From Rhizomys pruinosus (lineage: Eukaryota > Chordata > Mammalia > Rodentia > Spalacidae): a DNA stretch of 64,000 nt. Positions within the stretch are counted from its first letter, which is position 1. The number at the start of each line of letters is the position of its first letter. A program made the position numbers and the translations under genes. The stretch covers positions 992,007 to 1,056,006 of the forward strand of contig VZQC01005710.1 of NCBI GenBank assembly GCA_009823505.1, in the 5' to 3' direction. Positions 20,634-33,265 of the stretch are shown in pieces. The notes under the pieces are model-generated. The model saw only the letters and a program-made list of their open reading frames with translations, was not told the origin of the DNA and ran no database searches.

Positions 20634-23103
20634 AAAAGAAAAACATGCTCTTGGGTGCCATGACTCCTGCCGTGTACAAGAACACAACATACCCAAACCC
20701 TGCTCTGTCACATGATCAAATCAAAGCTTCACTCAGGGAGAGATACGCAGCACTAATTTCCTAGAACAATATGATTTCCATCTATAGCCAGGAGTGAGGG
20801 TGAAGTTAGAGGCAGGCCTCAAGACAGGAGGGGAGTGTCGGTGCCTGGGGCCCCATGCGGAGACAAAGTCTGCCCTGTTGTGGTTGATCTCTAAGCCTAT
20901 AAGCTCTTTATGATTGGTTATTCAACTTTCTGTACATTTAACTTTAATTGTACCAAATGCACAGACAAGAACAAAAGAGTGTAAACTCTGATTTCATTTG
21001 TTGTTGTTTGATGATGCTAGGAAAGGAGCCCAGGACCTCCTGCCTGCTCTGCACTGTGTCCTTAGCCCTGATTACTGCCAAGTAATTGTTATTACTACTT
21101 CATTTTCTAGAGTGGCCCACTTTCAAACAATGCTGGAAGCAGACTGTGGAAATGCAGTTGTTCTTACAACCATATCCTTGGGCTGGATAGCAGGCAAGAG
21201 GGAACAAGGATTTGTCCTGAGAGAGGATAGCACTGGCCCAGCACAGAGTGCCTGCCCTCCACATTGAAGTCCCCTGTGTCCTGAGGTCAGCATTTCAGGA
21301 TGGGCTGGTGGAGTTTTGGGGCACTCTGATGGAAACAGCCTTCTGTGCTCAGTGCAACGTCCAGGAACCCAGAAACATGCTGTCCTTGCAAGCACCGGAA
21401 ACACATCACCCCACCCTCTCCAGTGTTGACTGGAGACCAAGAAGGAAGATGTATAAAGGAGAAATGGGGAGGAACAGGAGAGGAGCAGGGACTCTCCTCC
21501 CCACCACCCCAAAGCAGTCTGTTTGCTTTCTCCCTTTTCTCCCCCGTCCTCTCTCTCCTCCACGTCCTTCTCCATCTTCAAAGCCTCAAGGAAGAGTTGA
21601 TAATGCATCATGCAGAGGAATTACTCAGATAAGGTTTTGAGCAAGGTTTCAGAAGCACAAAAAATTTATTATCTATTTCCTAAACATGGGAATAATTAGA
21701 TCACTCCAGATAACTAATGACATGTTTTCAGAAGTCCTGAGTAGTGGATAAGCTAATATTTGTACAGTTGACCTTAAAAGTGAGACAGCTAGTTAGCTCT
21801 TGGAAAGAAGCCCAGCAAGATGCCAATGATTAAAGGATTTAGGAGTGCTGTGTGGAAAAGAACTTTCAGAATTCTTTGAAAAACATGCTTTCCGTTTTGT
21901 AAATCACTATGCTGTAGTCGCTGCAGAATTATTCTTTGACAGTATAATTATACTTGAATCGTATAGCAATTATGTGTTCAGCTATAATTAAGGGGAAATC
22001 CAGTAGCCAATCCGCTACCATCAGCGTGCAGTGCCAAGACCGTGGGTCCCGTCGTCCAGACTTCTCTTTCCTTTCAGCCACTGGGAACCTTCAGCTGTAC
22101 TCGAGTATCCACAGTGATGGAGTGGGACTCCCTCAAAGGCATTCAGACTCTCAAATACCCACGCCCCCAAAGAAACAAGCACTGTCTGTCAAAACCTAGC
22201 TAGTGGCTATTTCATAAAATGTTGTGAAGGGAATTTTAGGAAAATATTCCCGGTTAGGCCATCGGTTCCCTGAAGACAATGAGGTCCACAGAGAAGGAGG
22301 AAGTACTTTGTAGAGGGCTGGGTGGCCGTGGGAGCCTTGTCCAAATTCTCCTGGGATGGTCTCACTGAGAACTGTTCCTTTCTTTCTGCTCTAAATGTTA
22401 AGTGATTCAGACTGGAAACCTCAGTCCAGCACTACCAGACCATGAAAGGGTGGCTCATCTGGGAGGCCGGTTCTCCTCCTGCTCCACCCTTCGCTTACAG
22501 ACTGGGCTGCCTGGGCTCCCAGGACTCTGTACCACACTCCCCTTTCTGATGAGATACTTAAGAAGCACTCACTAACATATGAAAACATGTCACATCCACC
22601 ATAATTATTAATCCCCATATGGACATCCACCATGTCTAACACACTGTTGTGGCAGATGGTCACATCCCAAGTTGGAGAGCTAGAGTCTGGACAACGGTGC
22701 TGCATGGCCTAACAGGCTCAGTATTCACTAATCTACATTCTCATGGTGGGGGTGGTCAGCCATTTCTGCCCTTGAAGGCAGGACCAAACTCACCTCCAGG
22801 GAGATGGGAAGAGCTGGAGAAAGAGTTGCCTGAGGGGGTGCAGGTGACCCAGAGAGCACCCAGAGGGACCCTCACAATAATGGCTGAAATGCTACAAGTC
22901 AGCTGCCTAGGGAAGAAAAGTTTGCCTATTCCTGAGGCTTAGTTCTCTTACTGTAGCTTTCGTAAACTACCAACACGACAGGACGAATACATAGAGATGT
23001 GCACTTTCCTTCACGACTCTCTCAGTTCTCTGTAAGGGGGGATTTGTATTCACCTGAATCTTACAGGTCACCCTGTGTGGTGAGCTTTCAGCATACAGGC
23101 TGC
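20634..23103. other. Unique sequence, no gene seen
   Basis: Contains forward and reverse frames of 80-160 aa at 20998-21640 that overlap each other and show no domain. 21640-22000 is AT-rich, repeat-free and has TAATTA-type motifs. It could be a non-coding element but this is unproven. Confidence 0.5.
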
Positions 23104-23440
23104 CCTAGTTTGCGTTCCGTTGCTGTGATAAACACCAAGAACAGAAGCCACTTGATGAGGAAAGGGTTCATATCAGCTCCCAGGTCACCGTCCATCACTG
23201 AGGGTGAAAGCAGAGACCAAAGAGGAATGCTGCTTACTGGCTTGCTTCCGCAGGCTCGCTCAGCCCGCTACCTTTCTTACACAGGGATGGCACCGTCCAC
23301 AGTGGGCCAGGCTCTCCTACATCAATGACCGATTAAGAAAATGCCCCCTCCATTCCCCCCCCCCCACATGTCCACAGGCCACTCTGAACTGGGAATTTCT
23401 TCAGCTGAGGTTCCTTCGCCCCAGGTGACTCTGGGCTTAC
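23104..23440 (+). mobile_element. Rodent MER-like repeat
   Basis: TTGCTGTGATAAACACCAAGA start, GGAAAGGGTTCATATCAGCT, and a 3' part with GGCACCGTCCACAGTGGGCC and GAATTTCTTCAGCTGAGG. It is the same family as 30150-30690. No intact element end was fixed. Confidence 0.65.
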
Positions 23441-25160
23441 AGGGAGTTGATGACTGAAGGTAATGACAGAAGCGAGAGTTCCTTAGTTTTGTTAAAGGAG
23501 CAGGTGTGTGTCATTTGTTTTTATAGTTTCCAAGAATCTACAGTCCCTTAAACCCTCCACGTCACTCATCTGAGGGTGGAGCAAAGCCTCAAGAACCAGA
23601 CCTTTTCTTTCCCAGCATCCTTTGTGTTAAGATGAGTCACGTGATCAGATTCCACGTATCTGAGGTGGCCTCACCTGAGGCCTGTGCAGAGGGTAGGTCC
23701 GTCGGGGGAGGGTGCTGACATTGCAGCTGCTTCTGCTGCTCTGCCCCTGACCTAGCAGCAAACGCTGGTCAGAAGCAAGGCAGCTGCTGCTAAGGTAAAG
23801 TCTAACCAGTGAGGCACATTGCCTTTCTCCCCACTCTGTGGAGTGGTGTCATACCAGCTGGCCATCCAGTCCCTGTCACCACCTTGGCTCCAGTCTCAGC
23901 CTGAAGGTCTTGGCTGAATGGTCCTCTGGTATGTTGCAGGCAGATCTTCACCTCCACAGGTCGCTTTGCATGAGATTTTCAGGGAAGAGCTGGACAGATG
24001 GGCCTGAGCCTGGGAAGGGCCCGAGATAGATGGGACAAGGTCTGGACCCGGGGCTTTACCATGCATTTGCTGCTGTCTGTCCATTTTAAGCACTGTGTGC
24101 AGGAACATTTTTATCCTAATGAAAACTGCATTACCCAGAATCATTTGTTAAACTTTTGTTGTTTGGCCTTATTAAGAAACAAATATGTCCAAATGTTTAT
24201 TCTTCAGCATTCAAAAGACATGAGGTTCACAGGAGATCTTTGGTGATATTACAGGCTCTGGGGAGCTCACCAAGCCTATCTGGGGATGTGCCAGAGCTTC
24301 CGGAAGCTGGATTTTATCCAGGCATCTCTCATCTGAAGTGCCTGGACCCTTGCAGCCTGTATGGCTTCATCTAAGAACTTTTCCTCCCTTTCCTGAGATA
24401 GCTGCTGTGTTATATAGTCATTTAACTCAGACTGACAGAGCAGCAGATCATCCAGTCTACCCACAGTGTGTGAAAGTGGGCTGGCTGGGTGCTGAAGAAG
24501 CAGATACTGCTCTGTGGGCAGCGGGAGGGAAAGATGGTGTTTAATGGGTCTGCTGTGGAGGAAAGCCTAGGAGGAGTCAGAAATGATAAAAGAAGAGAAG
24601 GCTCAGGAGAGGAGCTGGTACAGAATTACCTTCCGCCCTGAGAGGGGCTACTTAGGAGAGATAGCCATGGGTTTCAAATCCCCAGAACAAAGAGGGTTTC
24701 TGACTGATAGCTTTTCAGAGGGGTGACAGGAAGTTCCATACCAGTGACTTAGCCTGGCCTGGCCTGGGCACCAGAGCAGGCATTAAATAGAGCCATAAAT
24801 GTTTCTTGAAGCAACAGGATATGGGGGATGGGCTTGCTTCCTCCACTCACACCCTCCACCACCCCCACACAGGCCTGAGTGCTCTACCTGTCTCACCAGG
24901 GGCCTGTCAGTTCTTCCCTCTAAGGTACAGGCTGCACAGGGGTGTGGCCTGGTTTCTCCCAGACTGCAACACTAAACTCTAGTTGGAGCACAGAGGCAGG
25001 CTCATGACCTCATGACAGAGGGAGCTGTTAAGATTTTGCAGTCAGGTCACCCCACTTCTCGTATGTTCAGGTGTCTGTGTGTCCCCATTAAGAGCCCCTT
25101 GTTTCTGGAGTTAACCAGATCTGAAAACTGCAAGTCCCGTCCCGTCCCATCCCCCACCTC
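23441..25160. other. Unique sequence, no gene seen
   Basis: Short frames only, including a reverse 62-aa frame at 24276-24464 with a charged segment but no known domain and no clear splice context. Confidence 0.5.
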
Positions 25161-25177
25161 CACACACACACACACAC

Positions 25178-25253
<76 letters not shown>
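25161..25253. repeat. (CA)n microsatellite
   Basis: About 46 CA units with one CG interruption near 25181. Confidence 0.97.
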
Positions 25254-25254
<1 letters not shown>

Positions 25255-25656
25255 AGGAAGGGAGCTGTGGGCACTCAGCCTCCTTAAAGGTGCAGATCTG
25301 AGGTGGAAGCTGAGACTCTCATTGGCGGGAGCTGAACCGCGGGTTGCCTGGTTAGCAAGTCCAAGCTGGTTGGCCCTGGGCTGCAGACAAAAGCAAGGCT
25401 GGGCAGGGAGGTCTGGTCCCGAAGGAGACCATCGTGGGAAATAGTGCACTCTCATGCACAGGGAATGGGTTTGTAGGTGGCATTGTTTTTAATGAAAGCC
25501 AGTGTACCCTGTCTCTGGGAATGGTCATTGCTTCCACTGAATCCCACTTCCAGGATCCTACTAAGAAATCAGTCAGAGCCCCAGGCAAAGCTCAAACGTC
25601 AGCTGTTTACTTCTGCTCTCTCCAAATCAAAAACTTTATAAAATCAGAGATTGGGC
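25254..25656. other. Unique sequence, no gene seen
   Basis: Nothing recognised. Confidence 0.5.
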
Positions 25657-25672
25657 ATGACCTATGTAATTT

Positions 25673-25902
25673 TTTAAAATATTTATTTATTTATTTTTGT
25701 ATGTGTATGAATGTACTGTCTGCATGCAGGTCTGTGCACCCGTGTCGTGCAATGCCGGGGAGGTCAGAAGAGGGCGTCGGATTCCCCTGGAACTGGAGTC
25801 AAAGACAGTTCTCAGCTGCCATGTGGGGTGCTGGGGATTGAACCCGGGTCCTCTGCAAGAGCGGTTGGCGCTCTTAACTGCTAGGCCATCTCTCCAGCCC
25901 CT
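25673..25902 (-). mobile_element. B2 SINE, antisense, with TSD
   Basis: Full B2 on the minus strand (GGGGCTGGAGAGATGGCCTAG to an AAATAAATAAATATT tail). It is flanked by ATGACCTATGTAATTT (25657-25672) and ATGACCTATGCAATTT (25903-25918). Confidence 0.95.
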
Positions 25903-25929
25903 ATGACCTATGCAATTTAAAGAGTGGAG

Positions 25930-26085
25930 GTGAGCGGCTGATGAGAAGGCTCACCGGGTAAGACAAGTGGTTGGTCTGAGTTCAATCCCTGGAATTTACA
26001 CAGTACAAAAAAAGAACTGACTCCTGTAAGTTGTGCTCTGACCTCCACATGCACACGGTGACACACAACTAAATCATTAAGTAAG
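25930..26085 (+). mobile_element. B3-like SINE
   Basis: GCGGCTGATGAGAAGGCTCA, GAGTTCAATCCCTGGAA and TGCTCTGACCTCCACATGCAC in order fit B3. It is immediately followed by a B2. Confidence 0.6.
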
Positions 26086-26099
26086 GTAATTCAATTTTT

Positions 26100-26339
26100 T
26101 AAAATTTTATTTATTTTTGTATGTGTATGAATGTACTGTCTGCATGCAGGTCTGTGCACCCGCGTCGTGCAATGCCTCAGAGGTCAGAGAGGGTGTCGGA
26201 TTCCCCTGGAACTGGAGTTCTCCTGGAATTGGAGTTACAAACGGTTCTTAGCCGCCATGTGGGTGCTGGGGATCGAACCTGGGTCCTCTGCAAGAGCAGT
26301 TGGCGCTCTTAACCGCTAGGCTACCTCTCCAGCCCCCCA
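26100..26339 (-). mobile_element. B2 SINE, antisense, with TSD
   Basis: Full B2, flanked by perfect 14-bp duplications GTAATTCAATTTTT at 26086-26099 and 26340-26353. Confidence 0.95.
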
Positions 26340-26462
26340 GTAATTCAATTTTTAAACGACTAGAGATGACTGAGGAATTATAATTTAACTTTTCTATGAT
26401 ATTAGAAATCGCTCGTGAAGTAATGTGGGGCAAAAAATTAAAAAAAAAATTTTTAAATCCTT

Positions 26463-26634
26463 AAGTACTTTGTTTTGTTTTGTTTGTTTGTTTTGTTTTT
26501 TTGAGACAAGATCTCCCGGTGGCCCCAGCTGGCCTGGAACTCACTATGTAGACCAGGCTAGCCTCAGTCTCACATAAATCCACCTGCCTCTGCCTCCCCA
26601 GTGCTGGGATTAAAGGTGTGTGCCACCTCACCCA
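26463..26634 (-). mobile_element. B1 SINE, antisense
   Basis: TTTTTTTGAGACAAGATCTCC start after a (TTTG)n-like tail, GTGCTGGGATTAAAGGTGTG near the 5' end. Confidence 0.9.
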
Positions 26635-26662
26635 GTTATTTTATATGAAACAAAATAACATT

Positions 26663-27115
26663 AAGAATTATTCTTGGGGCTGGAGAGATGGCCTAGCGGT
26701 TAAGAGTGCTGACCGCTCTTACAGAGGACCCGGGTTCGATCCCCAGCACCCACATGGCGGCCGAGAACCGTCTGAAACTCCAATTCCAGGAGAACTCCAG
26801 TTCCAGGGGAATCCAACACCCTCTTCTGACCTCCGCGGCATTGCACGACATGGGTGCACAAACCTGCATGCAGACAGTACATTCATACACATACATAAAT
26901 AAATAAAATTTTAAAAAAAAGTTAAAAAAAAAGAATTATTCTGCCGGGCATGGTGGTACATGCCTTTAATCCTAGCACTTGGGAGGCAGAGGCAGGCAGA
27001 TCTCTATGAGTTCAAGGCCACCCTGGTCTACAGAGTGAGCTCCAGGCCAGCTGGGACTAAAGGGGAGACCCTGTCTCAAAAATACCTAAAAAAAAAAAAA
27101 AGAAAGAATTATTCT
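26663..27115 (+). mobile_element. B2 then B1 insertion chain sharing one target site
   Basis: A full B2 (26675-26930) is followed by a full B1 (26943-27103). AAGAATTATTCT occurs perfectly three times: 26663-26674, 26931-26942 and 27104-27115. The order of events is a B2 insertion, then a B1 landing at the B2's 3' duplication. Confidence 0.93.
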
Positions 27116-27291
27116 ATCTGGCTAATGGGATTGTTGGTTATTAACTGTATTTTCCAAAATCTCTGTGGTGAGATTTTGTAGAGAGATGGTGAAATTCTCA
27201 CTAGGGAACATTTTAAGGTTTTAGAATAAAAGAAAATATCTATAAAGATGACTCTCCATAGTACTGATCTCAGAACTAAAAAGAAAATGTG

Positions 27292-27475
27292 GGCTGACAA
27301 GATGGCTCAGCAGGTAAAATGCTTGCTGCTCAACCCTGATGACCTGAGCTCTATCCCCAGAACCCACATGGAAAAGTCAGATTCAGTGACCTGCATATGT
27401 AATCCCAGAACTCCAACAGCGAGGACAAGATGATTGTCCAAAAGCCTGTGAGCCAGCTAGCCTGGAGTAGATAGC

Positions 27476-27527
<52 letters not shown>

Positions 27528-27530
27528 CAT
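27292..27530 (+). mobile_element. B3-related SINE ending in an (AG)n tract
   Basis: GGGCTGACAAGATGGCTCAG, then ATGACCTGAGCTCTATCCCC and AACCCACATGG. It runs into (AG)n at 27479-27525. A CA-rich, AATAATAAAATAA tail near 27938-27975 may be its displaced 3' end. Confidence 0.6.
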
Positions 27531-27534
27531 CAGT

Positions 27535-27935
27535 GTGCCATGCCCAAACTTACATTACAGTAGTTTGGTTACTAAAAGAGATGTCGCAGTCTGGACCCTT
27601 TCCATCTGCCCCCTGTGGTCACCCAGGATAGGAGCCTTCAGTGAACTTCACCCAGGACAGAAGTCATGGTTTCTCCAGGATATGGAATTCCCGTAGCCTT
27701 TGTGATTCATGTTATCTGTAAACCACCGACTGATTACCACTTATGTGTTCTGTGCTTCTTGCTTGCATTTGTCCAGGGGTATAAAGGACCCCAAAGGCTC
27801 AGTAAAGCTTCTGACTCCTTTATGGAACAGTCTGTAGGTTAGCCTACTAGTGGGTTAGCCCAGTAGCATGAAATAAACTCCTTCTCCACACCTGACTTTG
27901 GCTTTGGTCATGAGATTTTTTTTTTCCATAAAAAC
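27535..27935 (+). mobile_element. Possible LTR, orientation plus
   Basis: It has a TATA-like GTATAAAGG (about 27779) followed some 90 bases on by ATGAAATAAACTCC (AATAAA signal), the order expected of an LTR. It separates the SINE at 27292 from a SINE-like tail. No target duplication could be fixed, so this stays tentative. Confidence 0.35.
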
Positions 27936-27975
27936 ATCATGCACACACACAATAATAAAATAACAAAAATTTTAA

Positions 27976-30149
27976 GGAAATGTATCAATTTTGAGGTTTG
28001 GTCAAAAGCAGAACAAAGAAAAAGAAAGGTAACAAGACCCACAAGAAGGACAGAGATGGTGGAGACACACACAGCAGCAGAGCTGGAAGGAAAACATTGA
28101 CAGCAGAAGACAAGGTGGCAATCCCTTAAGATGTGTAAGAAGCCATCTAAAGGAACAGACTCTAGGACTCACAGGTGAAGGTCTCAGGGCAGCAGCAGAG
28201 GCACACCAGTAGTCTGTGTGAACTTGAACCCCCACATGGCCTGCTCCTGCTGTCCAGAGGACTTTGAGCACACCACCAGCCCCTGTTTCCCTTGCCCCCA
28301 ACTGCAGGAAGTACCACTAAAGACCTCCAGAGTTGTTGTGGGATTCTTAACACTGGCACAGTAATGGATATGAATTTCCTTTCCTTTCAGGTGTGAAACA
28401 ATGTGGGGAGAGTTGATCAGGTACACAGGGGAAAGGGCTGGGGTGCAGCTGTGACCAGATGTCACTGTTTTCCAAACAGAAATAACATTTGGGAACATCA
28501 CTCACATTGCCCCTCTGGGAGTCCTGGGGGATGCAACAGGGTCTCTGTAAACTGTAAGGCCACTTTCAACATGCAAAGTCATATTTATGAGCAATGGTTG
28601 TATTTTTCACATGTGCATGAAGAATTTCTTAATACATTTTAAGGTCAGAAGATGTGAATCTGTATTTATGGCACCAATATAATAAACTCTCATGTCAGTC
28701 ATTTATCTTAAAGCTAGAGAAAGTCCACTGTCTTCAGATGCTCTCTTGAATAATATTTATAAAATATGGAATAAATAATTCAATAGTTAAATGATTTGTA
28801 AAACACGAGAAATAAAATACTATCTGTTGAAGTAAGATTATAATAATAAGTCAAGCCATGTCTTGAAAAATATAATTGAAGATAAAGAGTTGGATGTAAA
28901 GTTAATTTATGGGTTTTGAGGAGAAAAAAATCACAAAAAGTTCAAAAATTTTGGTAATGAAAAGTTTTTAAAATATATATCCAGAGAGACTGAGATGAAA
29001 TATTCTCAAAATATCAAATGTATATATTGACTCACAGAAATTGATGAGAAGAATTAAAGACTCAGTAGGCAAAGGATTTCAACCCACGGGGCATTCCTTA
29101 CCTGCTAATTGATTCAAAGGCAAACAGGGTTCAAATCAAGTCCTGTGCGTTCTCCTGCTTCTCTAAGCTCTGGAATGCTGAGCCCTCAGGGCACAGCGGT
29201 GCTCCAGTTCCCTAACCTATTTGCAGACGGGGACCCAGTCACAAGGAGGTGAGACCACTGCTGCCACGTAGCCGGGAAAGGGCACAACCTAGGTCTGTTC
29301 TCTCGTAGTCCTTCTGTCCCGTGACTGAAGTCCAGGAAGGAGATCATCTGAGACCACGCAGAAGTAACTGATGAGGCGGGGATGCTGGAATCAGTGGCGC
29401 TCCGACCGAAGAGCTTTCTAATCGCCTGTTTCCTCTAGAACCAAGCCAACACCGAGCGCTTAGTACGTAAGTGAAAACCCAGAGTACATAATGGCTGTGT
29501 TCACAGTGATGTGTGCATGACAGCTAAAGGAGGACGTGTGCTGTTTGCAGGGACGTGTGTATGCATGCAGACAGGTAAGGACCAGTGACCTGTCTGTGTA
29601 TCCAGATAAGTGAGGGCCAGAAGTCTCCATGGCCTATTGGTACTTTTCTTGTCATGTCACTGTAATCAAATACCTGACAGAAACAAATGAAGGAACGAAA
29701 GGTGTATTTAGTGTATTTGAAAGGAGGAAAGCTAACCAGGAAGCAGAGAACATAGGCCAGAGTCAGAGGCAAACATACCCTTCGAGGTCTGCCCCTTCTG
29801 ACCAACTTCCTCCAGTGAGGACCCACGTTACCCAGGCCCACAGCTTCTGGGAAACAGCGCCTCCAGCTGGGGACCGAGTGTCCAAGCAGAGGAGCCTGTG
29901 GGACATTTTACATTCATACATGATACATGCGAAGTGAAGGCAGGTGGCACGGTAACCAGCTGTGCCTGTAGAGTGTCAGAGGGAGGAGGGGAGGAGGAAA
30001 GGTTAAGGAGTGTTCTGGACCCTCTTTGTTCCTGGCACACAGTCAGACGGAGGAAGAAAGGTTAGAGTGTCCCAGACTCTTCCAGCCTGCCTGTTCCTGG
30101 CGCACAGAACACCTGCTCACGGCCGAGGCTTCCAGGGACTCGGAGACCC
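27976..30149. other. Unique sequence, no gene seen
   Basis: 28560-29050 is AT-rich with no long frame. The rest has only short overlapping frames. No recognised repeat. Confidence 0.5.
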
Positions 30150-30359
30150 TCACCTGCTGTCCTAGTTATTTTTCTACTGTTGTCATAAAACACTGACCAA
30201 AAGCAACTCGGGGAGAAAGGGTTTATTGCATCTTGCTCTTCCAAGTGACAGTTCACCACCAAGGGAAGTCAAGGCAGGAGCTCAGGGCAGGAACCTGGAG
30301 GCAGGAGCTGGAGCACAGACCATGGGGGAGTGCTGCTCACTGGCTTGCTCCCCTGGCTG

Positions 30360-30426
<67 letters not shown>

Positions 30427-30690
30427 TCCTTCCTTCCTTCCTTCCTTCCTTCCTTCCTTCCTTTCTTTCTTTCTTTCTTTCTTTCTTTTTTATCTTTTTG
30501 TTATACAATAGAGAACAACCTGCCCAGGGGTGGCACCATCCACAGTGGGCTGGGCCCTCCCACATCACTCAACAATCAAGAAAATATTCCCACAGAGATG
30601 GCCACAGGCCAGTCCAATAGAAGAAATTCCCTAGTTGAGGTTGCCTCTTTCCGGAGTTGTGAGCTGACGCTATCCAGCACACCTGCCTAC
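30150..30690 (+). mobile_element. Rodent MER-like repeat carrying a tetranucleotide array
   Basis: CTACTGTTGTCATAAAACACTG, AAGCAACTCGGGGAGAAAGG then, after the array, GGTGGCACCATCCACAGTGG and GAAATTCCCTAGTTGAGG. Same family and layout as 23104-23440, but with a (TTTC)n array inside. Confidence 0.7.
30360..30490. repeat. (TTTC)n/(TTCC)n array
   Basis: About 130 nt of pure pyrimidine: TTTC units, a TTCC block near 30427-30461, then TTTC again. It makes a false phenylalanine/leucine/serine frame on the plus strand and a lysine/glutamate/arginine frame on the minus. Confidence 0.97.
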
Positions 30691-30699
30691 CCCTAGAGA

Positions 30700-33032
30700 C
30701 CGTCGGCTCCTCACCCAGCTTTCCTTGGACATCCTCCCCGACACCCTGCCAACGTGGCCATCAGCTTCTCCCCATGATGTAAGGGGTCCATTGTAGATCC
30801 TTGGCTTCTGCCACAGAGCCCCACCCAGGTCGGAACCCAGTCTGCATTGTGGGATGAAGTGGTCTCCATCCTGCAGGTAAAATTCAAAGGCTCATCATGT
30901 TCATCTGAAAAGACACAGTCCCTCTCCCAGAACAAATTTAAGCCCAGAATTTCATATTGTAAGCTGAGAATTACAGAGCACTACAAACAGGAAGATTACT
31001 GAGTAATCTCATATCGAAGGAGAACATAGGCTGTGCTTGCCTATTGAAACAGAAATATCAGATCACTCACTCTGAATCTTAATTGGAACAGTCCCTTGGT
31101 AACACCAGTGCTTTCAAAACTGGCACATTTAGAAATGTGCAGAAAATTTCAGTGTAAAACCTTTGGATGAGACTGTGTGTGGTATTGACAGTGGCCCTGG
31201 GAAGCCTGTATTCTTCTCTCCCCATTTTAACTGCATAAATCCTGAGGTCCGAGGAGCTGTTGAAGGTACAAGTTGCAAACAATAAAAGCAAAACCCTAAC
31301 CTGTACCTTGTAACATAATAAGTGGCTTCTGGGAAAGATGTTTGGAAAGGAATTAAACAGAGCACAGAGCTTTGTTCCAACCTTTTGGTGACTGTGACTA
31401 AATCAGCAGCAGCTCGCACTGTGGAGCACTCAGTAGCTTCCGGGCAGCTGGGCTTTCATACACTCTATAAAGTTTCCAGTCCGTCCTGTGGGCTTGGCCC
31501 AATGAAGCTAAGATTGAAAGACAAGTTCAAGCCTCATTTCTCCAGTGCCCTCGCCTCTCTATCACAACAGCTCCTTGAGCAAGATGCTTTGGGTACCAGT
31601 TTTATACATGCAGGAACTGAAAAGGAGGAAGTTAAAGTAAGATCTTTTGACCTTCACAGCCAGTGAATGGAGAAGCCAGGACTGGAGCACAGCAGCTGTG
31701 AGTGTGGAGCACGCCTACCACAGCAGCAGTTCCCAGCGTGTGCTCCCCGGACCAGTGAGGTCAGCATGGCCTGGAACCGGTGGATGCTCAGCCACCTCCC
31801 CCTGCTGCATCCACACTGCTGGAGGCAAGGCCAGCAACCTTGTTGGTGCAAGCCCTCAGGGAAGCTAATGCTCTTACCTGTGTATCCATTACCTGCCTGG
31901 TGACGATAGAGCTGTGTCTCTATAGCACCTATAGCTGTGACTCTGAACCATCCCCATCTATATAACCATATTGTTGTGTCCATCTCTCTATACAAAGCGT
32001 TGTCTCTATATCTTTCTACATCTCCAGTCGGAGCCGGGGTGGGTGCTGCCTGTCCTGGCAGCACCCCTCACAGTGTCCTGTATCCCCTGGGGGCTACTCC
32101 CATTCCATGCCTCCCTTCCCTCCCTCTACTACCTCACCTCCTCCATCCCCCTGCACAGCACCAGCCCCACCTCTGCACTCACACTGAAACAGACTAGTGC
32201 TAACATAACTGACTGGAAAAGCCCTAGAGATCTCTGTGGAGGGAACAGATCACAGGCCACCTATTCATGTACACTACAAAAACAACTTTTATTCCCCAAC
32301 AGCAACAGTGCTGGGGCCACGCCAAGGGATCAGGGCAGCGCTGTGACCTGGTAAGGTCCCGAAGTCATCAGTCCACCGTCCTTACCTACCAGGACCACCC
32401 ACCGTCCCAGCTCCTTGGTCTCTGACCCCCATATCTGTACCTTGTAGAGAGCCCAGGGTGGAGCACCTCTGACAGAACCTGGAGCTTGCTTTCTCCTTCC
32501 TCGTCTCTTGCAGTCGTGTTGACCTAACCAGTCTTCTCTCCACCTTTTCCCAGAGGTACCACCAAGCCTCTAAGAACACGGACTGTCAGTTTCCCTAGCT
32601 GGCAATGTCTTGAAAAATAGGTAGTGTGCTCAGAACTGGTACGTCGATATGACCCTACTCCATGGTTCAAATAGGCAGAAAGAAACCCTAGGGGAAAAGC
32701 ACAATTCTTATGACAGAAGGTTCCTGTGTACAGTGAAAAGTGGGCCCGTGGGCTTCTCAGAGACCTTATCAAAATGCGGCTCAAGAGAAGATTTTAAATG
32801 AGACTCACACTCTATCTCCCAAAGCCCACGTCTCATTTTGGAGATGCCACAAGGTGAGCACTTATCACCTGGACTCACGAAGAGAGCACATTTCCTGGGC
32901 CGTGGAGGGGAGGGCACCCCACACTCACAAAGCCGGTGGCTGTGTGAAGGAAACGTTAATGGAACATTCAGAGCCCAAAGGGGCACTGGAGGTCCCCAGG
33001 TTAGGAAAGAAGTCTATGGGGTCAGGGGGAAG
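30700..33032. other. Unique sequence with a MIR-like scrap
   Basis: 31590-31690 resembles a MIR SINE core (GCAGGAACTGAAAAGGAGG, then CACAGCCAGTGAATGGAG). Frames up to 136 aa at 31322-32354 overlap on both strands and show no domain. Confidence 0.5.
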
Positions 33033-33265
33033 GGGATGGAGGGATGGCTCAGAGGTTCAGAGCGCTGACTGCTCTTGCAGAGAACCAGGTTCGATTCCCA
33101 GTACCCACATGGCAGTTAACAACTGTCTGTAACTCCAGTTCCAGGGGAATCCAATGCTGATGGTGTCCTTTGACCTCCTAGGGCACTGCATGCACAGGTG
33201 CACTTACACACATACAGGTAACACACTCATACACATAAAGTAAAAACAACAAAAATATTTTAAGA
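33033..33265 (+). mobile_element. B2 SINE
   Basis: GATGGAGGGATGGCTCAGAGG start, AGGTTCGATTCCC box B, ACACACTCATACACATAAAG 3' part. This is the more usual rodent B2 3' end, unlike the GACAGTACATTCATACAC variant. Confidence 0.9.

Noticed and set aside
24276..24464. Reverse 62-codon frame with a charged, helix-like segment
   Set aside because: Could be an exon in principle, but there is no convincing splice site pair, no recognised family and it is short.
30226..30696. 156-codon phenylalanine/leucine/serine-rich frame
   Set aside because: Made by the (TTTC)n/(TTCC)n array.
31322..31666. 114-codon frame and neighbouring frames up to 136 codons
   Set aside because: Overlapping frames on both strands, part of it MIR-like, and no known domain.
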